This document shows positions 47,047 to 55,053 of a DNA stretch of 64,000 bases, in pieces; within the stretch, counting starts at the first letter, position 1, and the number at the start of each line of letters is the position of its first letter. The notes beneath the pieces are model-generated. The model was not told where the DNA came from. It made no database searches and worked only from the letters and a program-made list of their open reading frames with translations. Origin of the DNA: JAIVJM01 sp963816985 (lineage in GTDB: Bacteria > Acidobacteriota > Blastocatellia > Pyrinomonadales > Pyrinomonadaceae); contig CAWFMF010000004.1 of the NCBI GenBank assembly GCA_963816985.1, positions 2,914,001 through 2,978,000 on the forward strand, read 5' to 3'. Position numbers and translations under genes: made by a program.

Positions 47047-47122
47047 TGAAGTATGAACGCTGAACGCGGAACTAAAGACAAAGGCTTTGCAGTTCATCGT
47101 TCATCGTTCTGAGTTCATCGTT
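47047..47122. repeat. Heptamer hairpin, type C, rplB to rpsS
   Basis: Left arm TATGAACGCTGAACGCGGAA; right arm AGTTCATCGTTCATCGTTCT. Loop CTAAAGACAAAGGCTTTG. The same loop core recurs one gene downstream. Confidence 0.85.
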
Positions 47123-47147
47123 TTGAAGTGGAGCGAAGCGAAACGAT

Positions 47148-47438
47148 ATGGCACGTTCAGTTAAAAAAGGCCCGTTCATTGACGACTACCTTCTGAAGTT
47201 GGTGGATCGCATCCGCGAGAGCGGGAACCGCCCGCCGGCGATCAAGACGTGGTCGCGCCGTTCGACGATCTCGCCCGACTTCGTCGGCCTGACCTTCGCC
47301 GTCCACAACGGCAAGCGACACATCCCCGTCTACGTGACGGAGAACATGGTCGGCCACAAGCTCGGCGAGTTTTCCCCGACGCGCACCTTCAAGGGACACG
47401 CGGGGACGAAGGCTGAGAAGTCCTCGAAGAGAGGGTAA
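47148..47438 (+). CDS. rpsS: 30S ribosomal protein S19
   Basis: A 96-residue head protein binding with S13 near the A-site tRNA. ARSVKKGPFIDDYLLKLVD start, TWSRRSTISPDFVGLTFAVHNG and KLGEFSPTRTFKGHAG are conserved. The upstream GTGGAGCGAAGCGAAACG gives a GGAG SD. Confidence 0.98.
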   Translation: MARSVKKGPFIDDYLLKLVDRIRESGNRPPAIKTWSRRSTISPDFVGLTFAVHNGKRHIPVYVTENMVGHKLGEFSPTRTFKGHAGTKAEKSSKRG

Positions 47439-47444
47439 GAGAAA

Positions 47445-47525
47445 CGCGGAAGTCAGAACGCTGAACACGGAACTGAAGACAAAGGCTTTGCAGTTCATCG
47501 TTCATCGTTCCGAGTTCATCGTTTG
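47445..47525. repeat. Heptamer hairpin, type C, rpsS to rplV
   Basis: Left arm GGAAGTCAGAACGCTGAACA; right arm CAGTTCATCGTTCATCGTTC. The loop AAGACAAAGGCTTTG matches the element upstream of rpsS. Confidence 0.88.
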
Positions 47526-47538
47526 AAGGGTTTCTGTC

Positions 47539-48060
47539 ATGGAAGCGAGAGCGAGTTCAAAATACTTACGCGGGTCGGCGCAGAAGGCGCGGCTCGTGGT
47601 TGACATGATTCGGGGCAAGCAGGTGGGCGACGCGCTCGCCATCTTGCAGTTCACGAACAAGCGCGCGGCGACTCCCATCGAGAAGTGCCTGCGCTCGGCC
47701 ATCGCCAACGCGACCGAGGCCGCCGAGCGCGGCAACATCGCCGTGGACCCGGACGACCTCTGGGTCAAGGCGTGCTTCGTGGACATGGGGCCGCACAAGA
47801 ACCGCCGCCGCGTGCGCCCCGCGCCGCAGGGCCGCGCTTACCGCGAGCAGCGCCACTTCTGCCACATCACCGTCCTGCTCTCGTCCGAGGGCAAGGAGAA
47901 CGGCCCGGCAGGCAAGGGCGCGGGCCGCGGCAAGAAGGCGGACTCGCCCGCCGCGAAGGCCGCGAAGGGCACGGGCGCGGAGAAGAAGACGACGAAGAAT
48001 GAAGCCCCCGCGAAACCGGAGGCCAACGCCGCCACGACCGAAGAGACGGCTCAGGAATAA
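47539..48060 (+). CDS. rplV: 50S ribosomal protein L22 with long C-terminal extension
   Basis: A 173-residue protein. The first ~115 residues are a normal L22 (RGSAQKARLVVDMIRGKQVGDAL, and the tunnel beta-hairpin GPHKNRRRVRPAPQGRAYREQRHFCHITVLL). The remaining ~55 residues are a low-complexity Lys/Ala/Gly/Glu-rich tail. The macrolide-site hairpin looks intact. Start ATG 47539 with AAGGG upstream. Confidence 0.97.
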   Translation: MEARASSKYLRGSAQKARLVVDMIRGKQVGDALAILQFTNKRAATPIEKCLRSAIANATEAAERGNIAVDPDDLWVKACFVDMGPHKNRRRVRPAPQGRAYREQRHFCHITVLLSSEGKENGPAGKGAGRGKKADSPAAKAAKGTGAEKKTTKNEAPAKPEANAATTEETAQE

Positions 48061-48091
48061 CGACTCGAAGACGAGTTGAACGGAGAAGATT

Positions 48092-48889
48092 GTGGGTCAG
48101 AAAGTTCATCCTTACGGCTTCCGCCTCGGCTACAACAAGGACTGGCATTCGCACTGGTACGCGAAGAAACAGTACGGCGACTTCCTCCTTGAAGACCTCA
48201 AGCTGAAGGCGAATTTGAAGGGTCGCTTCGCCGGCGCGGGCGTCTCGCACGTGGACGTCGAGCGCGCGGCGAACCGCCTCAAGCTCATCATCTACACCTC
48301 TCGCCCCGGCATCATCATCGGGCGCAAGGGGGCGGAGATTGACAAGCTCAAGGCCGACATCTCAGCGCGCACGGGCCGCGAAGTCCTCGTCTCGATTCAG
48401 GAAGTGCACAAGCCGGAGCTGAACGCGCAGCTTCAGGCCGAGAAGATCGCGCAGCAGTTGGAGAAGCGCATCGCCTTCCGCCGCGCTATGCGCAAGACCG
48501 TCGAGGAGACTTTGCGCTTCGGCGGGCAGGGCATCAAGGTCAAGGTCGCGGGCCGCTTGAACGGCGCGGAAATCGCCCGCACCGAGTGGCACTTGCAGGG
48601 GCGTCTGCCCTTGCACACCCTGCGCGCCGACATTGACTACGGCTTCGCCGAGGCGCACACGACCTACGGCGTCATCGGCGTCAAGTGCTGGATTTATCGC
48701 GGCGAGATTCTCGACCCGAAGGCGGCGATGGCGCGCGGCACGCAGCCCGACCCCATCAACGAGCCCCGGAGCGAGCGCGGCGACGGGCGCCGCCCCCGGC
48801 GTGACCGCGACGAAGGCGACCGGCGCCCGCGCGGCGACCGCCCCGGACGCGGGCCTCGCGGCGGCGGCGGCGGCGGAGACAGATCATAA
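48092..48889 (+). CDS. rpsC: 30S ribosomal protein S3 with Arg/Gly-rich tail
   Basis: A 265-residue protein at the mRNA entry site. GQKVHPYGFRLGYNKDWHSHWYAKK start, KH domain with IGRKGAEIDKLK and the C-terminal domain RAIDYGFAEAHTTYGVIGVKCWIYRGE. The last ~45 residues are an RGD/RRP/GRGPRGGGG-rich disordered tail, longer than usual and RNA-binding in character. GTG start. Confidence 0.97.
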   Translation: MGQKVHPYGFRLGYNKDWHSHWYAKKQYGDFLLEDLKLKANLKGRFAGAGVSHVDVERAANRLKLIIYTSRPGIIIGRKGAEIDKLKADISARTGREVLVSIQEVHKPELNAQLQAEKIAQQLEKRIAFRRAMRKTVEETLRFGGQGIKVKVAGRLNGAEIARTEWHLQGRLPLHTLRADIDYGFAEAHTTYGVIGVKCWIYRGEILDPKAAMARGTQPDPINEPRSERGDGRRPRRDRDEGDRRPRGDRPGRGPRGGGGGGDRS

Positions 48890-48966
48890 GCCGTGATAAG
48901 AGATAAGTGGTGAGTGATAAGAAAGACACTCTTACTCATCACTTGTCACTCATCACTTATCACTTT
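48890..48966. repeat. Heptamer hairpin, type E (GTGATAA), rpsC to rplP
   Basis: Left arm GTGATAA, GAGATAA, GTGGTGA, GTGATAA; right arm ACTCATCACTTGTCACTCAT and on. Loop about 14 nt. Confidence 0.9.
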
Positions 48967-48983
48967 ATTGGGGTGCATTCATT

Positions 48984-49412
<429 letters not shown>

Positions 49413-49415
49413 GCG

Positions 49416-49637
49416 ATGAAAAGACGTGAAGAAGTCGAACGCCTGACGGCGATGTCGGACGAAGAACTGAAGGACGAGGCGGGGCGGTTGAAGGAGTCTT
49501 TGTTCCGCCTCAACTTCAAACTCGCGCTCGGCGAGGTGGACGCGGTCAAGACCGTGCGGCGCGAGAAGAAGGCGCTCGCGCGCGTCCAGACGCTGATGCG
49601 CCAGCGCGCCGGGCAGCAGGCCGAGGCGGCGAAGTAA
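49416..49637 (+). CDS. rpmC: 50S ribosomal protein L29
   Basis: A 73-residue two-helix protein by the exit tunnel. RREEVERLTAMSDEELKDEAGRLKESLFRLNFKLALGE is typical. Three-nt gap after rplP. It has a short C-terminal Gln/Ala extension. Confidence 0.95.
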   Translation: MKRREEVERLTAMSDEELKDEAGRLKESLFRLNFKLALGEVDAVKTVRREKKALARVQTLMRQRAGQQAEAAK

Positions 49638-49682
49638 TTGACGGACGCCGGGCCGCTTTGAAGTCCGGCGATTGAGGTTGAA

Positions 49683-50078
49683 ATGGCAGAAGAGAATAAA
49701 GAAGAAGTAGCGACGACCTCGGACGAGCAGGCGGCGGAAGTGACCGCTTCGGGCGAGGGACTCGCGCAGGCGCAGGCCGCGGGCGTGGACGCGCAGGCGG
49801 GCGACGCGACGGGCGCGGAAGCCGATAAGCGCGGGCGAAGGGCCGAGAAGGTCGGCATCGTCTCCTCGGACAAGATGGAGAAGACGGTCGTCGTGCGCGT
49901 TGACCGGCTCATCAAGCACCCGAAGTACCGCCGCTATGTCCGCCGCACGTCGAAGTTCATGGCGCACAACGAGCGCGGCGCGACCGTCGGCGACAAGGTT
50001 CGCATCGTCGAGACGCGGCCCCTCTCGGCCCGCAAGCGCTGGCGCGTCGTCGAGATTATTCAGAAGGCGGAAAAATAG
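49683..50078 (+). CDS. rpsQ: 30S ribosomal protein S17 with acidic N-terminal extension
   Basis: A 131-residue protein. The core starts near residue 53 (RAEKVGIVSSDKMEKTVVVRVDRLIKHPKYRRYVRRTSKF) and ends VVEIIQKAEK. The first ~50 residues are an unusual Glu/Ala/Gly-rich acidic extension; most S17 proteins are about 85 residues. The ATG at 49683 follows ATTGAGGTTGAA; no better internal start is seen. Confidence 0.95.
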   Translation: MAEENKEEVATTSDEQAAEVTASGEGLAQAQAAGVDAQAGDATGAEADKRGRRAEKVGIVSSDKMEKTVVVRVDRLIKHPKYRRYVRRTSKFMAHNERGATVGDKVRIVETRPLSARKRWRVVEIIQKAEK

Positions 50079-50172
50079 TTTTCAGTAGACAGTTTTCAGT
50101 TTTCAGCAAGAAGCACGTTGGCTTTTCTGAAAACTGAAAACTCAAAACTGAAAACTGCGAACGGAGTGAGCA
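50078..50172. repeat. Heptamer hairpin, type A, rpsQ to rplN (orientation 2: loop inverted; carries the rplN SD)
   Basis: Same left arm and right flank as the elements at 45004 and 54228. The 20-bp loop CAAGAAGCACGTTGGCTTTT (50107-50126) is the reverse complement of their loop, with one or two base differences. It ends GCGAACGGAGTGAGCA before the rplN ATG. Confidence 0.95.
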
Positions 50173-50547
50173 ATGGCTATTCAGATGCAGACGTCTTTGG
50201 ACGTGGCGGACAATTCGGGGGCGCGGCGGGTGGAGATGATCCAGACCGTGGGCGGCTCGACGAAGGCGACGCGCGCGAGCCTCGGCGACAAGATTAAGGT
50301 GACGGTCAAGGAAGCGTCGCCCGACGGCGCGGTCAAGAAGGGGACGGTGCACAACGCCGTCATCGTGCGGACGCGCAAGGAGGTGCGCCGCAAGGACGGC
50401 ACCTACATCCGCTTCGACCAGAACGCGTGCGTCCTCATCAAGCCGGACGACACGCCCATCGGGACGCGCGTCTTCGGCCCCGTCGCCCGCGAACTCCGCG
50501 ACCGCAACTTCATGAAGATCGTTTCGCTCGCGCCGGAGGTGATTTAA
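50173..50547 (+). CDS. rplN: 50S ribosomal protein L14
   Basis: A 124-residue intersubunit-bridge protein. IQMQTSLDVADNSGARRVEMIQ start, GDKIKVTVKEA and NACVLIKPDDTPIGTRVFGPVARELRDRNFMKIVSLAPEVI end. Its ribosome-binding site lies in the upstream repeat. Confidence 0.98.
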   Translation: MAIQMQTSLDVADNSGARRVEMIQTVGGSTKATRASLGDKIKVTVKEASPDGAVKKGTVHNAVIVRTRKEVRRKDGTYIRFDQNACVLIKPDDTPIGTRVFGPVARELRDRNFMKIVSLAPEVI

Positions 50548-50550
50548 GAG

Positions 50551-50898
50551 ATGGCAGCAGCAAAGACAACAAAGCGGGCGCGCATCAAAAAGGGCGATCA
50601 GGTGGTCGTCATCGCGGGCCGCGACAACGGCAAGCGCGGGCGCGTCCTCGAAGTGAAGCCCGCCGAGGGCAAGGTCAAGGTCGAAGGCATCCAGATGATT
50701 AAGCGCCACCAGAAGGCCAACCCGTCTTCGGGGCGCGGCGGCGGCATCATCGAGAAGGAAGCCTACATCAACATCTCGAACGTGCAGTTGATTGACCCGC
50801 AGTCGGGCAAGCCGACGCGCGTCCGTTACGAGATCGCCGAGGACGGCACGAAGACGCGCGTCGCCGCGCGCAGCGGCCACTCGCTCGATAAGGAATAA
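50551..50898 (+). CDS. rplX: 50S ribosomal protein L24
   Basis: A 115-residue assembly initiator protein. KOW motif IKKGDQVVVIAGRDNGKRGRVLEV, then KRHQKANPSSGRGGGIIEKEAYINISNVQLIDPQSGKPTRV. Three-nt gap from rplN. Confidence 0.97.
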   Translation: MAAAKTTKRARIKKGDQVVVIAGRDNGKRGRVLEVKPAEGKVKVEGIQMIKRHQKANPSSGRGGGIIEKEAYINISNVQLIDPQSGKPTRVRYEIAEDGTKTRVAARSGHSLDKE

Positions 50899-50995
50899 GC
50901 GGGCAGACCCGAAAAGGCCCCATCCCCGGCAACGAACGCCTTCGAGATGCGCGTCGGGTCCCGGGACGAAGATGGACTGAGAGGTTAGACACATC

Positions 50996-51541
50996 ATGGC
51001 AGCCAGACTGAGAGAGCGTTACACAGCCGAGATCGCCCCGGCCCTCGCCAAGGAGTTCGACATCACGAACCCGATGGCGGTGCCGAAGTTGGAAAAGATC
51101 GTCCTCAACATGGGGCTCGGCGAGGCCATCGCCAACGCCAAGATTATTGACGCGGCGGCGGACGAGCTGCGCGCCATCGCGGGGCAGCGCCCCGTGACGA
51201 CGAAGGCCAAGAAGTCCATCGCGGCCTTCAAGCTCCGGCAGGGGATGCCCATCGGCACGATGGTCACGCTGCGCGGCGACCGGATGTACGAGTTCCTCGA
51301 CCGGCTGGTGTCGGTGGCTCTGCCGCGCGTCCGCGACTTCCGCGGCGTCTCGGCCAAGGCCTTCGACGGGCGCGGCAACTACACGCTCGGCATCCGCGAC
51401 CAACTCATCTTCCCCGAAATTGATTTCAACAAGGTGGAGAAGACGCGCGGGATGAACATCTCGATTGTCACGACCGCGCGCGACGACGAGCAGGCCCGCG
51501 CGCTCCTCAAGGCGCTCGGCATGCCCTTCAGACAGCAGTAA
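50996..51541 (+). CDS. rplE: 50S ribosomal protein L5
   Basis: A 181-residue 5S rRNA-binding protein. LRERYTAEIAPALAKEFD start, NPMAVPKLEKIVLNMGLGEA, KLRQGMPIGTMVTLRGDRMYEFLDRL and MNISIVTTARDDEQARALLKALGMPF. The 97-nt gap upstream has no heptamer hairpin, only a short GC stem and GAGAGGTTAG as SD. Confidence 0.98.
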   Translation: MAARLRERYTAEIAPALAKEFDITNPMAVPKLEKIVLNMGLGEAIANAKIIDAAADELRAIAGQRPVTTKAKKSIAAFKLRQGMPIGTMVTLRGDRMYEFLDRLVSVALPRVRDFRGVSAKAFDGRGNYTLGIRDQLIFPEIDFNKVEKTRGMNISIVTTARDDEQARALLKALGMPFRQQ

Positions 51542-51602
51542 AGTAAACGGTGAATCGCGAAGAGAAAACGACGATTCACAACTCAGGATTGACGAGGATT
51601 AA

Positions 51603-51788
51603 ATGGCTAAGAAGTCCTTAATCGCGAAGGCGAACCGGAAACCGAAATTCTCTGTCCGCGCTTACACGCGCTGCCAGCGTTGCGGGCGGCCCCGCGCCTA
51701 CCTGCGCAAGTTCAAGCTGTGCCGCATCTGTTTCCGCGAGCTGGCCTTGCAGGGGCAGATTCCCGGCGTCATCAAGTCGAGCTGGTAA
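51603..51788 (+). CDS. rpsZ: 30S ribosomal protein S14, zinc-binding type Z
   Basis: A 61-residue short, zinc-bearing S14 with CQRCGRPRAYLRKFKLCRICF, the C+ form. AKKSLIAKANRKPKFSVRAYTR start and PGVIKSSW end. ATG preceded by GAGGATTAA. Confidence 0.97.
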   Translation: MAKKSLIAKANRKPKFSVRAYTRCQRCGRPRAYLRKFKLCRICFRELALQGQIPGVIKSSW

Positions 51789-51874
51789 GAACGTAACCAA
51801 CCGCCAGCAGTCAGACGCCCGCCCGCGTGGCGCGCGTCCGAAACCTGGCGGCTTCAACTGGAGCTTGTAGAGTA

Positions 51875-52267
51875 ATGACTGACCCTATTGCCGACATGTT
51901 GACGCGGATGCGCAACGCGATTGCCGCGAAGCACTCGCGCGTGGACATCCCGGCGTCGAAATTGAAACTGGAGATCGCCCGCATCCTCAAGGAGGAGGGC
52001 TACGTCAACAACTTCGTCATCAAGGGCGAAGGCCCGAAGCGCACGATCCGCATCTTCCTGCGCTACGACGCGCGCGGCACCTCCTCGATTACGCACCTCT
52101 CGCGCGTCTCGCGGCCCGGTCGCCGCGTCTACATGGGCGCGACCGAGATTCCGCGCGTCCTCGGCGGCTACGGCGTCAACATCGTCTCGACCTCGCGCGG
52201 CCTGATGTCGGGCAAGCGCGCCCGCCGCGAGAACGTCGGCGGCGAGGTGCTGGCGGCGATTTACTAA
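51875..52267 (+). CDS. rpsH: 30S ribosomal protein S8
   Basis: A 130-residue central-domain protein; in E. coli it also represses the spc operon. TDPIADMLTRMRNAIAAKH start, and the C-terminal GGYGVNIVSTSRGLMSGKRARRENVGGEVLAAIY. ATG 51875 is chosen over the upstream in-frame GTG at 51827 because homology begins there and GGAG is suitably placed. Confidence 0.98.
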   Translation: MTDPIADMLTRMRNAIAAKHSRVDIPASKLKLEIARILKEEGYVNNFVIKGEGPKRTIRIFLRYDARGTSSITHLSRVSRPGRRVYMGATEIPRVLGGYGVNIVSTSRGLMSGKRARRENVGGEVLAAIY

Positions 52268-52268
52268 A

Positions 52269-52341
52269 GTGATAAGAGAGTAAGTGATGGGTGATAAGAG
52301 CAAGGCTCTTTCTCGTCACTTATCACTCATCACTCATCACT
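52269..52341. repeat. Heptamer hairpin, type E, rpsH to rplF
   Basis: Left arm GTGATAAGAGAGTAAGTGAT; right arm CGTCACTTATCACTCATCAC. Loop AAGAGCAAGGCTCTTT has its own GAGC/GCTC stem. Confidence 0.9.
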
Positions 52342-52350
52342 GAGGTTGCT

Positions 52351-52911
52351 ATGTCTCGTATTGGAAAGCAATTAATCAAGATTCCGAGTGGCGTCACGGT
52401 GACGGTCGGCGAGCGCGAGCTGGAGGTCAAGGGGCCGAAGGGGACGCTCAAGACGCCCGTCCCCGAAGGCATCACCTTCAAGCTCGACGGCGACCAGCTT
52501 GTGGCCGAGCGCGCGGGCGACGACCTCGCGGCGCAGCACGGGCTGGCGCGCGCCTTAGCGAACAACGCCGTCGTCGGCGTGACCGAGGGCTTCTCGAAGC
52601 AGATGGACTTGGTCGGCGTCGGCTACAAGGCCGACATTCAGGCGAAGAGGATCGTCTTCTCGCTCGGCTACTCGCACCCGGTCGAATTCCCTCTGCCGGA
52701 CGGCGTCGAGGTCAAGGGCGAGCGCGTCCCGGCGAAGTCTTCGATCCAGCAGTACCAGCTCACGCTGACGCTGACGAGCATTGACAAGCAGAAGCTCGGA
52801 CAGGTCGCCGCCGAGATGCACAACCTGCGACGGCCCGACCCCTACAAGGGCAAGGGCGTGCGCTACGCCGACGTGCAACTGAAACTCAAGCCGGGCAAAA
52901 CCGGGAAATAG
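52351..52911 (+). CDS. rplF: 50S ribosomal protein L6
   Basis: A 186-residue protein by the sarcin-ricin loop. SRIGKQLIKIPSGVTVTVGERELEVKGPKGTLK start, KQMDLVGVGYKADIQAKRIVFSLGYSHPVEFPLP, and the YKGKGVRYADVQLKLKPGKTGK end. The frame is open for 20 codons upstream through the repeat arm; ATG 52351 is the homologous start with GAGG. Confidence 0.98.
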   Translation: MSRIGKQLIKIPSGVTVTVGERELEVKGPKGTLKTPVPEGITFKLDGDQLVAERAGDDLAAQHGLARALANNAVVGVTEGFSKQMDLVGVGYKADIQAKRIVFSLGYSHPVEFPLPDGVEVKGERVPAKSSIQQYQLTLTLTSIDKQKLGQVAAEMHNLRRPDPYKGKGVRYADVQLKLKPGKTGK

Positions 52912-52983
52912 GTGATAAGAGATTAAGTGTTGAGTGATAAGAGCAAGACTTTTCTTATCACTTATCTCTCATCACTTATCACG
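52911..52983. repeat. Heptamer hairpin, type E, rplF to rplR
   Basis: Left arm GGTGATAAGAGATTAAGTGT and GAGTGATAAG; right arm CTTATCACTTATCTCTCATC and on. The repeat begins at the rplF stop codon. Confidence 0.9.
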
Positions 52984-52993
52984 AGGATTTGAA

Positions 52994-53422
52994 ATGGCAC
53001 AGAGAGATAGAGCAGCGGTTCGGAGGGCGGTGCACACGCGCATCCGCCGCAAGGTGAGCGGCACGGGCGCGCGCCCGCGCCTCGCCATCTACCGCAGCCT
53101 GAACCACATTTACGCGCAGTTGATTGACGACGAGCAGGGCTTGACGCTCGCCTCCGCCTCGACGACCGAGAAGGACTTGCGCGGCGGCACGGGCGGCAAC
53201 ATCGAGGCCGCGCAGCGGGTGGGCCGCGCCATCGCCGAGCGCGCCGTCGAGAAGGGCATCCACTCCGTCGTCTTCGACCGCGGCGGCTACCGCTACCACG
53301 GTCGCGTCAAGGCGCTCGCCGACGCGGCGCGCGAGGCCGGTCTGAACAGGGAAGAGGCAAGCGCCAACGCCGCCGCCGAGGGTGAAGACGCGACGGCGGC
53401 GGAAGCGGGGGCCGAAGGATAA
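52994..53422 (+). CDS. rplR: 50S ribosomal protein L18
   Basis: A 142-residue 5S rRNA-binding protein. VRRAVHTRIRRKVSGTGARPRLAIYRSLNHIYAQLIDDEQG start and FDRGGYRYHGRVKALADAAREAGL. About 20 residues of acidic Ala/Glu-rich tail are extra. ATG 52994 chosen because the upstream frame is repeat sequence. Confidence 0.97.
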   Translation: MAQRDRAAVRRAVHTRIRRKVSGTGARPRLAIYRSLNHIYAQLIDDEQGLTLASASTTEKDLRGGTGGNIEAAQRVGRAIAERAVEKGIHSVVFDRGGYRYHGRVKALADAAREAGLNREEASANAAAEGEDATAAEAGAEG

Positions 53423-53425
53423 GCA

Positions 53426-53932
53426 ATGCGACAACCGAGACAGAGAATCCCATTCGCAGGGCTTGATCTCACCGATCAGGTCATTTCCATCAACCGCGTG
53501 ACCAAGGTCGTCAAGGGCGGCAAGAACCTCTCGTTCGCGGCGCTGGTCGTCGTCGGCGACGGCGCGGGCCACGTCGGCTTCGGCACGGGCAAGGCGCGCG
53601 AAGTCCCCGTCGCCATCAAGAAGGCCATCGAGGCTGCCAAGAAGAGCCTCATCCGCGTCCCGCTCATCCACAACACGCTCCCGCACCCGATCATCGGCGA
53701 GCACGGCGCGGGGCGCGTCCTGATGAAGCCGGCTTCGGAAGGGACGGGCGTCATCGCGGGCGGCGCGGTGCGCGCCGTGATGCAGGCGGCGGGCGTCCAC
53801 GACGTGCGCACCAAGGTGCTCGGCTCCGGCAACCCGCACAACGTCGTGCGCGCGACCTTCGACGGCCTCCTCAACATGAAGGACCCGATGGAAGTGGCTC
53901 GCCTGCGCGGCAAGCAGGTCGAAGATTTATAA
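53426..53932 (+). CDS. rpsE: 30S ribosomal protein S5
   Basis: A 168-residue protein at the mRNA entry tunnel and ribosomal accuracy centre. ISINRVTKVVKGGKNLSFAALVVVGDGAGHVGFGTGKAREV, and GSGNPHNVVRATFDGLLNM. Three-nt gap from rplR; AAGGATAAGC SD. Confidence 0.98.
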   Translation: MRQPRQRIPFAGLDLTDQVISINRVTKVVKGGKNLSFAALVVVGDGAGHVGFGTGKAREVPVAIKKAIEAAKKSLIRVPLIHNTLPHPIIGEHGAGRVLMKPASEGTGVIAGGAVRAVMQAAGVHDVRTKVLGSGNPHNVVRATFDGLLNMKDPMEVARLRGKQVEDL

Positions 53933-53935
53933 GAG

Positions 53936-54003
53936 CGGTAAACCGTAAACCGTGACGAGAATGACGGTTCTTTCCTGTCACCCGTCGCGGTTCACCTGTC
54001 ACG
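53936..54003. repeat. Heptamer hairpin, type B, rpsE to rpmD
   Basis: Left arm GGTAAACCGTAAACCGTGAC; right arm GTCACCCGTCGCGGTTCACC. Loop about 18 nt. Units are of GTAAACC/GTGACGA type. Confidence 0.82.
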
Positions 54004-54015
54004 AGGTTTTGAGAG

Positions 54016-54225
54016 ATGGCTGAAGAGAAGAAACGGGAGACCGGCGACGGCGGTCGGATTAAAATCCAGTACTACCGCAGCGCCATCGGCTTCCCGAAGA
54101 CGCAGAAAGAGATCGTCCGTAGCGCCGGCTTCACCAAGCTGAACCAGACGGTCGACCGCCCCGACACACCCGCCATGCGCGGCGTCGTCGCCAAAGTCCC
54201 GCACCTTTTGCGGATAATTGAATAA
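54016..54225 (+). CDS. rpmD: 50S ribosomal protein L30
   Basis: A 69-residue protein with a slightly extended Lys/Glu-rich N-terminus. Core IKIQYYRSAIGFPKTQKEIVRSAGFTKLNQTVDRPDTPAMRGVVAKVPHLLRIIE fits L30, with the usual position between rpsE and rplO. Confidence 0.94.
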   Translation: MAEEKKRETGDGGRIKIQYYRSAIGFPKTQKEIVRSAGFTKLNQTVDRPDTPAMRGVVAKVPHLLRIIE

Positions 54226-54227
54226 GA

Positions 54228-54322
54228 GTTTTCAGTAGACAGTTTTCAGTTTTCAGAAAAGCCAATGTGCTTCTTGCTGAAAACTCAAAACTCAAAACTG
54301 AAAACTGCGAACGGAGTGAGCA
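54228..54322. repeat. Heptamer hairpin, type A, rpmD to rplO (orientation 1; carries the rplO SD)
   Basis: Same arms and flank as at 45004 and 50078. Loop AAAAGCCAATGTGCTTCTTG (54257-54276). Ends GCGAACGGAGTGAGCA before the rplO ATG. Confidence 0.95.
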
Positions 54323-54817
54323 ATGGCTATCGGTTTGAACAACCTGCGTCCGGCAAAGGGTTCGACGCACAAGAAGAAGCGCGTGGGGCGCGGCCCCGGC
54401 TCCGGGCTCGGCAAGACCGCCGGGCGCGGCAACAAGGGTCAGAAGTCTCGTTCGGGCTACTCGATGAAGATCGGCTTCGAGGGCGGCCAGATGCCCTTGC
54501 AGCGGCGGCTCCCGAAGCGCGGCTTCACCAACATCTTCAAGAAGCAGTGGATCGAAGTGACGCTCGCGGCGCTCGAAAACAGCAGCTTCGGGGCCGACGA
54601 CGAGATCACGCCGGAGCTGATGCACGAGCGCGGCGTCATCGCCAAGGGCAAGCGCGACGTGGTCGTGCTCGGCACGGGCGAGCTGACGAAGGCGCTGCGC
54701 GTCTCCGCCCACCGCTTCACGAAGGGCGCGCGCCAGAAGATCGAGAGCGCCGGGGGCACGGTGAGCGTCATCGAGTCGTCCCCGAAGTCCGAAGCACCCG
54801 CGCCCGCAGGCGAGTAG
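54323..54817 (+). CDS. rplO: 50S ribosomal protein L15
   Basis: A 164-residue late-assembly protein. LNNLRPAKGSTHKKKRVGRGPGSGLGKTAGRGNKGQKSRSGY and FEGGQMPLQRRLPKRGFTN are conserved. C-terminal Pro/Ala tail. Ribosome-binding site provided by the upstream repeat. Confidence 0.97.
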   Translation: MAIGLNNLRPAKGSTHKKKRVGRGPGSGLGKTAGRGNKGQKSRSGYSMKIGFEGGQMPLQRRLPKRGFTNIFKKQWIEVTLAALENSSFGADDEITPELMHERGVIAKGKRDVVVLGTGELTKALRVSAHRFTKGARQKIESAGGTVSVIESSPKSEAPAPAGE

Positions 54818-54865
54818 GAGCCGCAGGGGCCGGAGCCGCTTTGACAAAACGGTTCGCCAAGACAC

Positions 54866-54919
54866 ACGCTGGAGGCGCAGCGGGGAGTCAAAAAAACTCC
54901 CCTTCAGCGTCTCCAGCGT
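54866..54919. other. Long imperfect hairpin after rplO
   Basis: ACGCTGGAGGCGCAGCGGGG pairs with CCCCTTCAGCGTCTCCAGCG across an A-rich loop (CAAAAAA). No T-run follows, so it is not a standard terminator. Function unclear; possibly an mRNA-processing or pausing site between rplO and secY. Confidence 0.55.
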
Positions 54920-54930
54920 TATTGCACATT

Positions 54931-55048
54931 TAAGCTATTAGCAGTCAGCTTTCAGCTTTCGGCTCTACAGAGAGGGGCCGAAAGCCGAAAGGTTCAGGTC
55001 ACGCAAGCCTGTTTTGCTAATAGCTGATAGCTAAAAGCTGAAAGCCAA
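54931..55048. repeat. Heptamer hairpin, type F, rplO to secY
   Basis: Left arm AGCTATTAGCAGTCAGCTTT and CAGCTTTCGGCT; right arm GCTAATAGCTGATAGCTAAA and on. The loop also holds GCCGAAAG/CTTTCGGC. Units are of AGCTNNT type, period 7. Confidence 0.85.
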
Positions 55049-55053
55049 AAATC

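Noticed and set aside
54841..54869. TTGACA as a promoter before secY
   Set aside because: No acceptable -10 box at 16-18 bp; the region is better explained as the downstream hairpin.
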